DNA of 64,000 bases, taken from Bacillota bacterium. GTDB taxonomy: Bacteria; Bacillota; Clostridia; Lachnospirales; Lachnospiraceae. A model generated the notes under the pieces. It did not search any database and had not been told where the DNA came from. It worked only from the letters and a program-made list of their open reading frames with translations. The stretch covers positions 124,001-188,000 of the forward strand of contig JAEXOU010000007.1 of NCBI GenBank assembly GCA_023439125.1, given 5' to 3'. This document shows positions 8,288-16,987 of the stretch, piece by piece; positions within the stretch are counted from its first letter, which is position 1, and every line of letters begins with the position of its first letter. Made by a program: the position numbers and the translations under genes.

Positions 8288-10075
8288 CTAGTGATTCTGA
8301 ACATATGCTGCTGCACTCTGTCCAGCAATTCTTCCAAATACGATTACCTCTGCAATCGCATTACCACCAATTCGATTTGCACCGTGTACACCACCAGTAA
8401 CTTCACCTGCTGCAAATAGACCAGGTATTACTGCTCCTGTCTTCGAAAGAACCTGAGCTTGTGTATCAATTTGTACACCACCCATCGTATGATGGATTGC
8501 TGGAGCAACCTTTATTGCATAATATGGAGCTACTGAAATAGGCTGATCCATACCAGTTGTACGGTTAAATGCATCCTTCTTAGAATGATTAATTGTGTCA
8601 TTCCAATCTGCTACTGTTTTGATTAAAGTTTCTGAATCAACACCAATTTTAGATGCCAAATCAGAAAGATTATCTGCTTCCTCCACTAAGCCAGCACTAA
8701 CATAAGTCTCAATCGCACTTAGTTTATCTCGAACTTGTTGATCGAAGATAAGGTATGCAAAACCACCTTCTTGTTCCATAATAGCTTTGGAAACTAAATC
8801 TCTTGTACTTAATTCATTAAAGAAACGCTCACCGTTCTTATTTACTAAGATTGCTCCATTTCCACGTACAGACTCTGTAATTAAAGTACTTGTCTCCTGT
8901 TCAACCGTTGGATGTACCTGAATCTGCTCCATATCAATTACATTAGCACCAACCGCTTCGGCCATCTTAATACCGTCACCAACAATACCAGGGGCATTGG
9001 TTGTTTTAAATCCTGCAAAGTCTGGATTGTATTTTGCAACCATCTCCAAATTTGCTCCAAATCCGCCAGTAGCTAATACGACAGCTTCACAATTGATCGT
9101 ATATTTTGTATTCTTTCCATTCGCTACAACACCGGTAATTACACCATCTTTTGTAAGTAACTCCGTTGCTGCTGTATTATAAAGAATTTCCACATTCTTA
9201 TCTGAAAGTTGTTTTGATAATGCTTGAACAATATATGGGCCAACTGCTGCTCCGCCTTCCGGCGCATGCATTCTTTTAAACGAAGCACCACCAGAAATAG
9301 TAAGAGATGTTAATGGAGCTCCAATGCTCTCTAACCAATCAACACCCTCTGCAGATTTTTCCGCTAACGTACGAACTAATTCTTCATTGTTAATATAATT
9401 TCCACTACTCATGGTATCATCAATAAATACCTCAACGGAATCATTAACGCCCTCACTCTTTTGAAGTTTGGTTCCTGCAGCATTCATTCCGCCTGTTGCC
9501 TTGATTGTATTGCCACCAACCATTTCCTGTTTCTCAATTAAAATTACTTTTAATCCATTATTCGTTGCTTCGAGTGCTGCTGTCATACCGGCACCGCCAG
9601 CTCCTATAACAACAAGGTCTGCTGACTTTGTTTCTTCCACTGGTGTAGCAGCCTGTTCTGTTGGGGTTACTTTAGCTGGTAACGTTTTCACATCGACACC
9701 GGCACTTGTAAGCGCTTGTGTAACAGCGTCTACAACTGCTTTACTGGAGTAAGTAGCTCCTGATACACTATCAACATTGATCGTTTGTTGTTCCACCATC
9801 GCTGTTGGAAGATTTTCGATTGCAACTGATCCAATACCATTGGTCTCATTCTCGCCAGTGCATGTGATTGACTCAATCCGATTGGCACTTAGTACAACGG
9901 TTGCTTTTACTTCACCACCATATCCAGTAGCTTTACCCTCATATGTTCCTGGCGTATAAATTCCTGCTGCTGGAGTTTGTTGTTGGTTATTGTTCTCGTC
10001 ATCTTTTTTTGCACAAGATGCCATAGCAGCTGCAAATACCAAAATCATAAAAATTGAAAAGATACGTTTTTTCAT
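8288..10075 (-). CDS. Surface FMN-binding/FAD fumarate-reductase-type flavoprotein (lipoprotein)
   Basis: The 595-residue product begins with a lipoprotein signal (lipobox MASC, Cys21). Next comes an FMN_bind domain (about residues 40-115) with SGATYSS, where the Thr takes covalent FMN, then a FAD-binding domain starting at the dinucleotide motif near residue 155. Fumarate-reductase-type features follow: QVHPTVE, SVRGNGAILVN, the HHTMGGV stretch and the ANRIGGNA stretch that holds the catalytic-site Arg. The enzyme should reduce an unsaturated acid (fumarate, urocanate or a relative) outside the membrane; the acceptor cannot be told from sequence. The start at 10075 is chosen because AGGAGG lies six bases upstream; an in-frame ATG at 10093 overlaps no such site. 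Confidence 0.88.
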   Translation of the reverse strand: MKKRIFSIFMILVFAAAMASCAKKDDENNNQQQTPAAGIYTPGTYEGKATGYGGEVKATVVLSANRIESITCTGENETNGIGSVAIENLPTAMVEQQTINVDSVSGATYSSKAVVDAVTQALTSAGVDVKTLPAKVTPTEQAATPVEETKSADLVVIGAGGAGMTAALEATNNGLKVILIEKQEMVGGNTIKATGGMNAAGTKLQKSEGVNDSVEVFIDDTMSSGNYINNEELVRTLAEKSAEGVDWLESIGAPLTSLTISGGASFKRMHAPEGGAAVGPYIVQALSKQLSDKNVEILYNTAATELLTKDGVITGVVANGKNTKYTINCEAVVLATGGFGANLEMVAKYNPDFAGFKTTNAPGIVGDGIKMAEAVGANVIDMEQIQVHPTVEQETSTLITESVRGNGAILVNKNGERFFNELSTRDLVSKAIMEQEGGFAYLIFDQQVRDKLSAIETYVSAGLVEEADNLSDLASKIGVDSETLIKTVADWNDTINHSKKDAFNRTTGMDQPISVAPYYAIKVAPAIHHTMGGVQIDTQAQVLSKTGAVIPGLFAAGEVTGGVHGANRIGGNAIAEVIVFGRIAGQSAAAYVQNH

Positions 10076-10164
10076 TGCTCCTCCTATTGTCATAAATATT
10101 GCAATATGACATTATATTGATAGCAATAGTTTGCATATATTTTCTATTTTTATTCGTTGATCTA

Positions 10165-11433
10165 TCAGTGAATCATGGATATTTCACTACCGATTACATC
10201 TTTAATTCGTTTTTTTGCCTGTAATAATTTTTTCTCATATTTATCTTCAACAGATCGTCGATTCATAATTGGCATAATAACATAAGATTTCTTTTGATAA
10301 GAGGATAAAACTTTTATTGGATAATAACCAATGGGTCCTGCATATACCCCACTCTCGTCTTTATGTAGTATTAGTTCTAATAAAATCGTATCACTATTAA
10401 TCTCACGTGTCATACTTGATACAAGATTACCCATAGAATACATACAAAGTACACTCCTACCATCCTTGGTTTCTAAATATTCAGCTTTCTGTAAACAGTG
10501 AGGATGGGAACCTAGTATCAGATCAACTCCTGCTTCTGCTATCTCTTTCGCATGTTCTTTCTGTCTTTTGGTAACCTCATAGGTATTCTCCGTTCCCCAG
10601 TGATTATATGCAATAATATATTCTGCGCCAAGCTTTTTGGCAGCTTTAACATCCTTTTCAACTTTATCTTTACTATAACAACTTACTAACTTGTCCACCT
10701 TGCTTACCGATAATGTATTTCTAGCATTGATAAGTTCCGTATAGGATAGAATGGCGACCTTAATTCCATTGACTTCATATAATAAAAACTGCTGCTTGCC
10801 TTCCTCTGCAAAAGTACCAGTGTGTGCAATACCTTTATCGTCCAATTGCTCTATTGTTTCCGTAACACCTAAAGCCCCACCATCTAAACAGTGATTATTT
10901 GCTGTAACTACTGCTCCCACGCCTGCAAAATTTAAAGCATCTAGATAACTTTCCATTGCGTTGCAGTTCGGATTATTATGAACCATTTTTTGCTGATAGG
11001 TATATGGATTCGAAGAAGAGATTAGCGTTTCTAGATTACCTACTACCAAATCAGCAGAAGAAAACATTCCCTCCAAGTACATAAAGCTATCTTGAAAATC
11101 AAAAACTCCTTTCTCATAAGCAGCATTTTGTTGACCTCCAAGGCACATCAAATCTCCAGTAAACATAATAACCGCAGTTGAATTGTCCTTTTTTGTAATT
11201 GTAATAATCTCAGATGTCGATTTCGTCTCCTTTTTGTAACTTATACCTGCATTGATTGGTTTACTCAAAAAGTAGAAAGGGGACTCGTAAAAGCTTGTCA
11301 ATCGATTGTTAAAAGGTTGATTCATAAAAGAAAATGCCTGTACTTCTTCACCGATAACAAGTGATAAAATACAGGCATACATACCTACGATTAAAAGCCA
11401 CTTGGTCCACGCTCTTAAAGTTCTGGATTTCAT
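10165..11433 (-). CDS. CapA family protein (PgsA-like metallophosphatase fold)
   Basis: The 422-residue protein has an N-terminal membrane segment (about residues 10-28) and then a CapA domain. Motifs seen are MFTGDLMCLGG, VVGNLET, NNHCLDGG, YNHWG and GSHPHCLQ, the metal-site motifs of the calcineurin-like fold in CapA/PgsA proteins. CapA is known from poly-gamma-glutamate capsule export, but most clostridial copies are single genes without capB or capC, as here, and their substrate is unknown. The protein is probably anchored with its catalytic domain outside. It is transcribed toward the flavoprotein gene with 90 bases between them. Confidence 0.88.
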   Translation of the reverse strand: MKSRTLRAWTKWLLIVGMYACILSLVIGEEVQAFSFMNQPFNNRLTSFYESPFYFLSKPINAGISYKKETKSTSEIITITKKDNSTAVIMFTGDLMCLGGQQNAAYEKGVFDFQDSFMYLEGMFSSADLVVGNLETLISSSNPYTYQQKMVHNNPNCNAMESYLDALNFAGVGAVVTANNHCLDGGALGVTETIEQLDDKGIAHTGTFAEEGKQQFLLYEVNGIKVAILSYTELINARNTLSVSKVDKLVSCYSKDKVEKDVKAAKKLGAEYIIAYNHWGTENTYEVTKRQKEHAKEIAEAGVDLILGSHPHCLQKAEYLETKDGRSVLCMYSMGNLVSSMTREINSDTILLELILHKDESGVYAGPIGYYPIKVLSSYQKKSYVIMPIMNRRSVEDKYEKKLLQAKKRIKDVIGSEISMIH

Positions 11434-11542
11434 TGTATCCTGCTCCCTATTTTGAACTTTTCGTCACGTTAGAACCTAGAAGTGTTTCACTCCAAGGCCT
11501 AATTTCTTTGATATCTTGTATCTTGAAATAGCCCTTAATCAA

Positions 11543-12619
11543 TTAAAAATTCCAATTATTATCCCGAGTTCCTGCAGCTTCTCTTTGTACATTATACTTT
11601 ATATTGAGGAATGCATTAAAATCTCTCTTATATGTATTCATTAAACCAGCATCATAGCCAATTACCATATGAGGACATTGCTGTAATAGTTGCTGAAGTA
11701 CTGTATGTGCTGTATTCTCATCAATATTAACATTAGTTTCTTTCTTGTCTACATCATAAAAACGAAGCTGACTAACCGAATTCTTACCTGTTCTTTTAAA
11801 GTAATAAACCCATACCTGTTTTGAAAGTGGTAATAAACTCAATGTAGTACCTTTTGAGTAGTAGAAATATTTGCGACCTAACCTATATTTTCTATCAAGC
11901 GCTGTAGCACTTAAAAAATCAGCTTCAATACCCTGCATCGTTTCCCTATCATTTTTAGCAAGATATCTCTTTATGTAACGCATATGACTATCACTAAAGA
12001 ATCTGATTACACTGATAATCATAAAGATTATGAGTATAACACTGACCGCATAAATTAAATACGTAAAAAAGTAATCAACTCCACCAACAGTCTCGTCATC
12101 AATGTAATATGGAATGGAATATTCCCAACCTTCTTGCCCATAATTATCTATAATAGCTTCTTTATAAAACTCAAGCATAACACCACTCATCTTAGTAAAT
12201 GTACCAGTAACTCTGAACCTATCTTCTTCTTCATAATCATAAAATACTTCTTCAAAAACATCTGCACGATCTGTTCTAAGCATAATCCCGTAGATGTAGC
12301 CGTTACCTGTTTGTTCATCATACATTTCACACGCGTGGCACATACTTGTCGTTGTTTTAATATGTGTAGTTGTATTCTCACTATACTCCTCAGCAAAACC
12401 AACAAGATGATAATCAACATCGATTGTTACATACTTTCCTTCTAGATCCTTTAGCTCATCCCTATCCCAGTTAGCCGAGTATGTTATGTCAATTGGTCCT
12501 TTTATTAAATCGATAAAAGAACACTTTGTAATTACTAAGCCAACTGCAATAAGCACTGTACATGTGATAATTATTGCTAGTAGACCTCGTTTTGCCTTAT
12601 ATCTAAGTACCTCGTTCAT
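11543..12619 (-). CDS. Membrane protein, DUF6709-like
   Basis: The 358-residue protein has a membrane span near residues 13-32 and another near 183-205. About 150 residues lie between them, including one short CHAC motif (MCHACEM), and a soluble C-terminal domain of about 150 residues follows. The topology puts the middle region outside and the C-terminal domain inside. It resembles Lachnospiraceae proteins that I recall as DUF6709, but the number is from memory and the function is unknown. A GGAGG site lies seven bases before the ATG. It is transcribed toward capA, 109 bases away. Confidence 0.55.
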   Translation of the reverse strand: MNEVLRYKAKRGLLAIIITCTVLIAVGLVITKCSFIDLIKGPIDITYSANWDRDELKDLEGKYVTIDVDYHLVGFAEEYSENTTTHIKTTTSMCHACEMYDEQTGNGYIYGIMLRTDRADVFEEVFYDYEEEDRFRVTGTFTKMSGVMLEFYKEAIIDNYGQEGWEYSIPYYIDDETVGGVDYFFTYLIYAVSVILIIFMIISVIRFFSDSHMRYIKRYLAKNDRETMQGIEADFLSATALDRKYRLGRKYFYYSKGTTLSLLPLSKQVWVYYFKRTGKNSVSQLRFYDVDKKETNVNIDENTAHTVLQQLLQQCPHMVIGYDAGLMNTYKRDFNAFLNIKYNVQREAAGTRDNNWNF

Positions 12620-12837
12620 ATTACCTCCACTTAATTTCTTATGTTTTTTTTTTTACTTTCAATTAGTATGCTATCATACATGGTAATAAAATACAATCCT
12701 AATTTCTTACTTTAATTACTTGTTTTTTCTAACATTCTTCGTTTCTATAATTATTTTCCAATCATATCCTATAGACCTTTTACTAATTTTTTTATATGCT
12801 AGGAATAAAACATTTGTTCGAATCACAGGAGATAAAA

Positions 12838-13227
12838 ATGAAAGCAAAAGCACATGTAATCGGTGGAGTTCTTTTTACAGCCTCTACCATATTCTTACTA
12901 AAGCACTATAAAGTTGATTATCCTTTGTCTTATACAGAGATTTTCTTTGGAGGATTTTTTGGTAGCTTACTACCAGATATCGATCATAAAAAGAGTCTGT
13001 TCGGATCTATTTTTCATTTGCCAGTAAAACACAGAACACTAACACATAGTCTCTTATTTCTATTAATGCTTAGTGTGATTGTTGCTCAATATAACCTTAG
13101 CCTTGCAATTGGCTTATTCGTTGGGATGTTTAGTCATCTATTTCTTGATATGGCTGGTCGTAAATCTGCCGGTATCTGCCTCTTTTATCCTTCTAAGAAG
13201 AAATACGGTTTCTTTCGTTTGCCATAG
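12838..13227 (+). CDS. Membrane-bound metal-dependent hydrolase, YdjM/DUF457 type
   Basis: The 129-residue protein has the YdjM-type pattern: an N-terminal AHVIGG, a first span, LPDIDHKKS, KHRTLTHS, then two spans and a closing SHLFLDM. The His and Asp residues in these motifs are the presumed metal ligands. Family members are annotated as membrane metal-dependent hydrolases; E. coli YdjM is SOS-induced, but the activity is not established. The start at 12838 is preferred over an in-frame ATG at 12796 because AGGAGA lies just upstream and the shorter form aligns with the family start. The next gene is on the same strand 183 bases on. Confidence 0.8.
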   Translation: MKAKAHVIGGVLFTASTIFLLKHYKVDYPLSYTEIFFGGFFGSLLPDIDHKKSLFGSIFHLPVKHRTLTHSLLFLLMLSVIVAQYNLSLAIGLFVGMFSHLFLDMAGRKSAGICLFYPSKKKYGFFRLP

Positions 13228-13410
13228 TTATTACATAAAAGTGGACATACTATCATATATTATTCTAATTGCAAAATGATATATAACGTGACTCAATTGT
13301 CAATCATTCAATAGACAATCATACCCAACAATCAATTATATCCAACAATAAATGATACGGAATGGTGACAATTATTTTATATCAAATATACTTGCTAGTG
13401 AGGTGACCGA

Positions 13411-13959
13411 ATGAATTGTAATCAACATGCACACCCGAAAACATATAACATTCTTAAGTTTTTATTTATCATGGGATTTGGTACACTTCTTCATTTTACG
13501 TTCAAGTGGTCCAATCAGAACCGTATTGTTGCTCTTTTTTCCGCAGTCAATGAAAGTACTTGGGAACACCTTAAATTATTGGTATTTCCACTATTGTTAG
13601 TTGATGTCTTCGAATACATTAAGTTTGGTCATAATTGCGATAATTACATGATTGCAAAAGCATTAGGCTTATTGAGTGGTATAATGTCTATTATTGTACT
13701 TCATTACACCTATAAAGGTGTAATCGGAAAAGGAATACTATTTTTAGATATTACAATCTTTCTTGCTAGTATTATAATCGCTATATCTGTATCTAACATT
13801 ATTCTAAATCGTCATCTATTGGAATCTAAAATATATCAGATCATTGGTGGTATCATCATTCTAGTTGTTATCATTTCATTCATGTTATTTACCTATTATC
13901 CACCAAAGATTAATCTATTTATGGACCCTCCAACCAAACAGTATGGATATCCAGATTAA
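13411..13959 (+). CDS. DUF6512-like integral membrane protein
   Basis: The 182-residue protein has about five hydrophobic segments spread over its whole length and a conserved-looking motif NESTWEHLKLLVFP after the first span. I associate that phrase with DUF6512, a clostridial family of unknown function. The ATG follows GAGGTGA. A hairpin follows the stop at 13973-14011. There is no catalytic motif I can name. Confidence 0.6.
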   Translation: MNCNQHAHPKTYNILKFLFIMGFGTLLHFTFKWSNQNRIVALFSAVNESTWEHLKLLVFPLLLVDVFEYIKFGHNCDNYMIAKALGLLSGIMSIIVLHYTYKGVIGKGILFLDITIFLASIIIAISVSNIILNRHLLESKIYQIIGGIIILVVIISFMLFTYYPPKINLFMDPPTKQYGYPD

Positions 13960-13972
13960 GAAGACTAATAAT

Positions 13973-14011
13973 GAACCAGGAGAAAACCACTCTAGGAGCT
14001 TCCCCTGGTTC
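13973..14011 (+). terminator. Hairpin after the DUF6512-like gene
   Basis: GAACCAGG (13973-13980) pairs with CCTGGTTC (14004-14011) across a 23-base loop and is followed by TTAATTGG. The T run is poor, so this is a moderate terminator candidate. Confidence 0.4.
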
Positions 14012-14069
14012 TTAATTGGAACTTACTCAATAATACTTATCTTCAAACGCAACATAGAATCTTAACATA

Positions 14070-14098
14070 AAAGTAAATTTAACTAAAAGATTTACTTT
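14070..14098 (-). terminator. AT-rich hairpin at the end of the two-gene cassette
   Basis: AAAGTAAAT (14070-14078) pairs with ATTTACTTT (14090-14098). It spans the stop codon of the 125-aa gene, so it is a weak terminator candidate for that operon. Confidence 0.35.
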
Positions 14099-14469
14099 CC
14101 CATAAAATCATCAAAAGCTTTACGTCCTTCCTCAGATTTATACTTTATCTTATTTAACTCTACAAGCCTTGCATCGACTTTATCTGCCGCCGCTTTTATT
14201 ACTGGAACGTTTACAACAGCACCTAAGGGAAACACTTTTCTTATTTCTCCGGATAACTGAGCAACTACATCATACTGTAATTTTTCTGCACGATTTGCCA
14301 TTGCTAATATACGCTTTTGTTTGATTTTTAAACTTTTACGTTGAGAGATTCTATAGGAAACTCCACGCGCTACCATAGCTATTCTTGGCTGTCTTACCAT
14401 TCCTTCTGATTGATCTACAATATTTTTTAATCTAGCATTCGTACTCTTGACTTTTGATTGTCTAGGCAT
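14092..14469 (-). CDS. Small basic protein of unknown function, second gene of a two-gene cassette
   Basis: The 125-residue protein is strongly basic (MPRQSKVKSTNAR at the start, a KSLKIKQKR patch in the middle) with helical heptad-like stretches, no membrane span and no Cys. I do not recognise the family. Its start overlaps the end of the 178-aa gene by eight bases, so the two are coupled and probably encode partners. A basic, helical protein of this size could bind nucleic acid or cap a larger partner, but nothing in the sequence proves this. Confidence 0.55.
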   Translation of the reverse strand: MPRQSKVKSTNARLKNIVDQSEGMVRQPRIAMVARGVSYRISQRKSLKIKQKRILAMANRAEKLQYDVVAQLSGEIRKVFPLGAVVNVPVIKAAADKVDARLVELNKIKYKSEEGRKAFDDFMGK

Positions 14470-14998
14470 TATCCGACACCCCCTGACGAGAATCAGTAGT
14501 TACTACATATTCTCCGAACATATTAATGCAATCAATCATCTCATATTCTCCTGGTTTAAGATCTTCTATTATATATTCTATGGAATGCTTGCTTGCCTTT
14601 TGTCTTATACTTACTTCTTTACATCGTGCAAATCCGACCTTTTTTACATCAATGATATAGATGACAGGAAAAAAAGCCTCAAACGTTGGATTCGCACATA
14701 ATTCTCCTATTTTAGTATATGCATCATTGTCAATTATCCCATCATCTAATTTTAATTTTGCTCCTCTTAATATACCTGCTATATTAGCTTCTATCTCTTT
14801 GGCATGTACATCCCCAGTATGAATCTGTTGGATGTATCTTTGTATAATGGTTTGAGGATCGGATGTTGGTGGTTGTTTCATATCATGAAATTTGGTGGAA
14901 CACCAACAGTAATGGATATCATTGTAATAATCGTGATTTATTTTCCAAGCAAAATGCGTACCGACTGAATAAAGTATATTGTTTTTTAATTTTCTCAT
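14462..14998 (-). CDS. Protein of unknown function, first gene of a two-gene cassette
   Basis: The 178-residue soluble protein starts MRKLKNNILYSVGTHFAW and contains HYCWCSTKFHD near residue 30, a central helical part around EIEANIAGILRGAKLKL, and a C-terminal beta-rich part. It has a possible aromatic/His-rich N-terminal site (HFAW, HYCW, FHD). I recall similar uncharacterised proteins in unrelated bacteria but no function. The ATG at 14998 has a strong AAGGAGG site. It overlaps the following basic protein gene by eight bases. About 500 bases of AT-rich noncoding DNA precede it, which together with the isolation suggests a transferable two-gene unit. Confidence 0.55.
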   Translation of the reverse strand: MRKLKNNILYSVGTHFAWKINHDYYNDIHYCWCSTKFHDMKQPPTSDPQTIIQRYIQQIHTGDVHAKEIEANIAGILRGAKLKLDDGIIDNDAYTKIGELCANPTFEAFFPVIYIIDVKKVGFARCKEVSIRQKASKHSIEYIIEDLKPGEYEMIDCINMFGEYVVTTDSRQGVSDNA

Positions 14999-15504
14999 AC
15001 TCGTTACGCCTCCTTGTTAACTGATTATTTAAATAATTTTGCAACATTATGATATATGAATAAGTATTAAATTTTTACTCTACTTTTGTTTAGAATGGAA
15101 ACTTGTTTCAACTTTGTTAAAGTTGTTCTAAGTGACTTTATTTTTCATGTATTGCAAGAACTTTAGTAGAACTCCTCATGTCCATTTCTTATAATCACCT
15201 TTTGTTGCTCTCACAACTATCCTTCGAATTGACATTTCGGCGTTTCTACTACTACCTCCTTCCATCAATCTAAATGCTATACCTATACCAATTAGCTAGA
15301 TACTTTTTCACTCTAAATCCCATAAGGTTCTTACACTTCTATAATTGTCTAGTATCCTTAGCAAATATTCACATGTAAATCTCCTATATATCTAGTATAA
15401 ATATATTTTCCATATTTTGTCAATAGACAAACTATTAATAAAAAATTATATGGTTAATTACGAATTGTAGGTTAATATTTTTTCGCTATCAAATAGAACT
15501 GATA
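14999..15504. other. AT-rich noncoding region
   Basis: About 500 bases without a supportable gene. They hold the ribosome site of the 178-aa gene, a small hairpin CAACTTT-GTT-AAAGTTG near 15112, and a 29-codon minus-strand frame near 15180-15270 with GGAGG inside its own start region, which is too short and unsupported to call. Confidence 0.5.
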
Positions 15505-16584
15505 TCAAAATTTTACGATCCTTACAACATTATTTATATAATCATTAAAATATAAGTTGCTCGTTGAATCTAATCTTACTCCATGAACACATAATTTAGC
15601 ATCAAGCGCCTTTATTCCGAATCCAGTATAACCTTCTTGCCCATTACCCGCTATCGTATAAACTGAATCTTGTTTGAAATCTACCATTCGTATCCGATGA
15701 TGTCCTGTATCCGCAATCAATATATTACCATCCAAAGATATTTCTACTGCATGAGGAGCCTCCATTCCTATTGTCCCTTTTTCATGTTTGATCCTACCAA
15801 TATAGCAATCAGAAACCTTTTCAAACTCAGAAATCGGACCTGGTATTCCTTTCCCAACTATTGTTCTTATTACTTTTGTTTCTGCATGTATTTTTCTGAC
15901 AGCAAAATTCAAGCTGTCCATAATATAAATATTATCTTCTTGATCGATAGCTAGTCCATACACATCGTTTATCTCTGCCTTCTCTGCTGTCTCACCATCG
16001 CCACTATACCCTTTAGTCCCTGTTCCAGCGTATGTTGTTATAATCCCTTTAAAATCAATTTTTCTTACTCTGTCATTTCTATAGTCATTAAAATATACAT
16101 TTCCCTTCTGATCAACTACTATACCAGCAGGTTCGTTGAGTTTTGCTTCACAAGCCATAATATTATCGCCATTATATCCAGCTATCCCACATCCTGCGAT
16201 GGTTACTATAATCCCAGTTTTGGCATCAACCCTTCTTATTCGATGATTATAGGTATCCGCAATAAATAAGTTATTATCTGCATCTACAAATATCCCCTCT
16301 GGTCCATTTAATTTAGCATGGATAGCCAACTCCCCATCTCCATCAAATCCACTTACCCCACAACCTACCACTGTTGTGATAAGGTTAGTTTTTTTATTAA
16401 TTTTTCGGATTATATGATTATGTACTTCTGCAATATAAACATTATCTTCTTTATCAATTGCTAATCCGGCTGGTCCGTTCAGCCTAGCCCTGCTAGCATC
16501 TTCTCCATCTCCACTATATCCAGCTTCACCAATCCCTGCGATTGTATCTATTTTCCCTAATAGGAATTTATTGTCAATTATCAT
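15505..16584 (-). CDS. NHL-repeat six-bladed beta-propeller protein
   Basis: The 359-residue protein is almost entirely NHL repeats of about 55-60 residues. Each has a GYSGDGE-type turn, a L(N)GPxGL phrase and an (V/I)YIADxxNHRIRKI-type strand. Five or six such units are visible, the last two being more degenerate, enough for one closed propeller. No signal peptide or membrane segment is present, so it is probably cytoplasmic. NHL propellers bind proteins, RNA or small ligands, or act as lactonase-like enzymes; no catalytic site is evident here. The gene is alone, with AGGAGG before its ATG and about 500 noncoding bases after its stop. Confidence 0.85.
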   Translation of the reverse strand: MIIDNKFLLGKIDTIAGIGEAGYSGDGEDASRARLNGPAGLAIDKEDNVYIAEVHNHIIRKINKKTNLITTVVGCGVSGFDGDGELAIHAKLNGPEGIFVDADNNLFIADTYNHRIRRVDAKTGIIVTIAGCGIAGYNGDNIMACEAKLNEPAGIVVDQKGNVYFNDYRNDRVRKIDFKGIITTYAGTGTKGYSGDGETAEKAEINDVYGLAIDQEDNIYIMDSLNFAVRKIHAETKVIRTIVGKGIPGPISEFEKVSDCYIGRIKHEKGTIGMEAPHAVEISLDGNILIADTGHHRIRMVDFKQDSVYTIAGNGQEGYTGFGIKALDAKLCVHGVRLDSTSNLYFNDYINNVVRIVKF

Positions 16585-16759
16585 TAATCTATCCTCCTCA
16601 ATAAAATGTTATCATTAGTATACCAAACAGAATATGACAACAGTATGTCAGGTTATAACGATGTATATGATAAACGAGTCAGAGTAGCTTCCTATTGCAA
16701 AACAATAGTTACTTTACACGCTCTCACAGGGAACACTGTACAATCACTACTTTATATAA

Positions 16760-16787
16760 AAAAAGAAAGCCTTCATCGAAAGGCTTC
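16760..16787 (-). terminator. Terminator after tRNA-Thr(GGT)
   Basis: On the minus strand AAGCCTT pairs with AAGGCTT around a short loop and is followed by seven T with only one base between. It ends the tRNA-Thr transcript. Confidence 0.75.
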
Positions 16788-16804
16788 CTCACTACATAAT
16801 ATTA

Positions 16805-16876
16805 AGCTGATGACGGGAATTGAACCCGTGACCCCTTCCTTACCAAGGAAGTGCTCTACCTCTGAGCCACATCAGC
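16805..16876 (-). tRNA. tRNA-Thr (anticodon GGT)
   Basis: The cloverleaf can be drawn by eye: acceptor GCTGATG/CATCAGC, a D arm with GCTCAG, anticodon stem CTTCC/GGAAG with loop TTGGTAA, and a T arm with GGTTCAATTCC. The anticodon GGT reads ACC and ACT. No CCA is encoded. It stands alone with its own promoter and terminator. Confidence 0.96.
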
Positions 16877-16901
16877 CTGTACGCTTACGCGTCCGAGAAA
16901 T

Positions 16902-16930
16902 ATAATAACATAATAACTGCGAAAAATCAA
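16902..16930 (-). promoter_or_regulatory. SigmaA-type promoter for tRNA-Thr(GGT)
   Basis: On the minus strand TTGATT and TATTAT are separated by 17 bases, ending 25 bases before the tRNA 5' end. Confidence 0.55.
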
Positions 16931-16946
16931 GTAGCAAATAAAAAAA

Positions 16947-16987
16947 CTTAACCGAATTGTATATTCATTATGTACAATTTTGTTAAG
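16947..16987 (-). terminator. Terminator after sigH
   Basis: CTTAAC and AATTGTA arms form an imperfect hairpin followed on the minus strand by a run of seven T. The distal arm overlaps the last codons of sigH. Confidence 0.7.

Noticed and set aside
15180..15275. 29-codon minus-strand frame ending in ATKGDYKKWT
   Set aside because: Too short and lacking a separate ribosome site; it may be a gene relic but there is no support.
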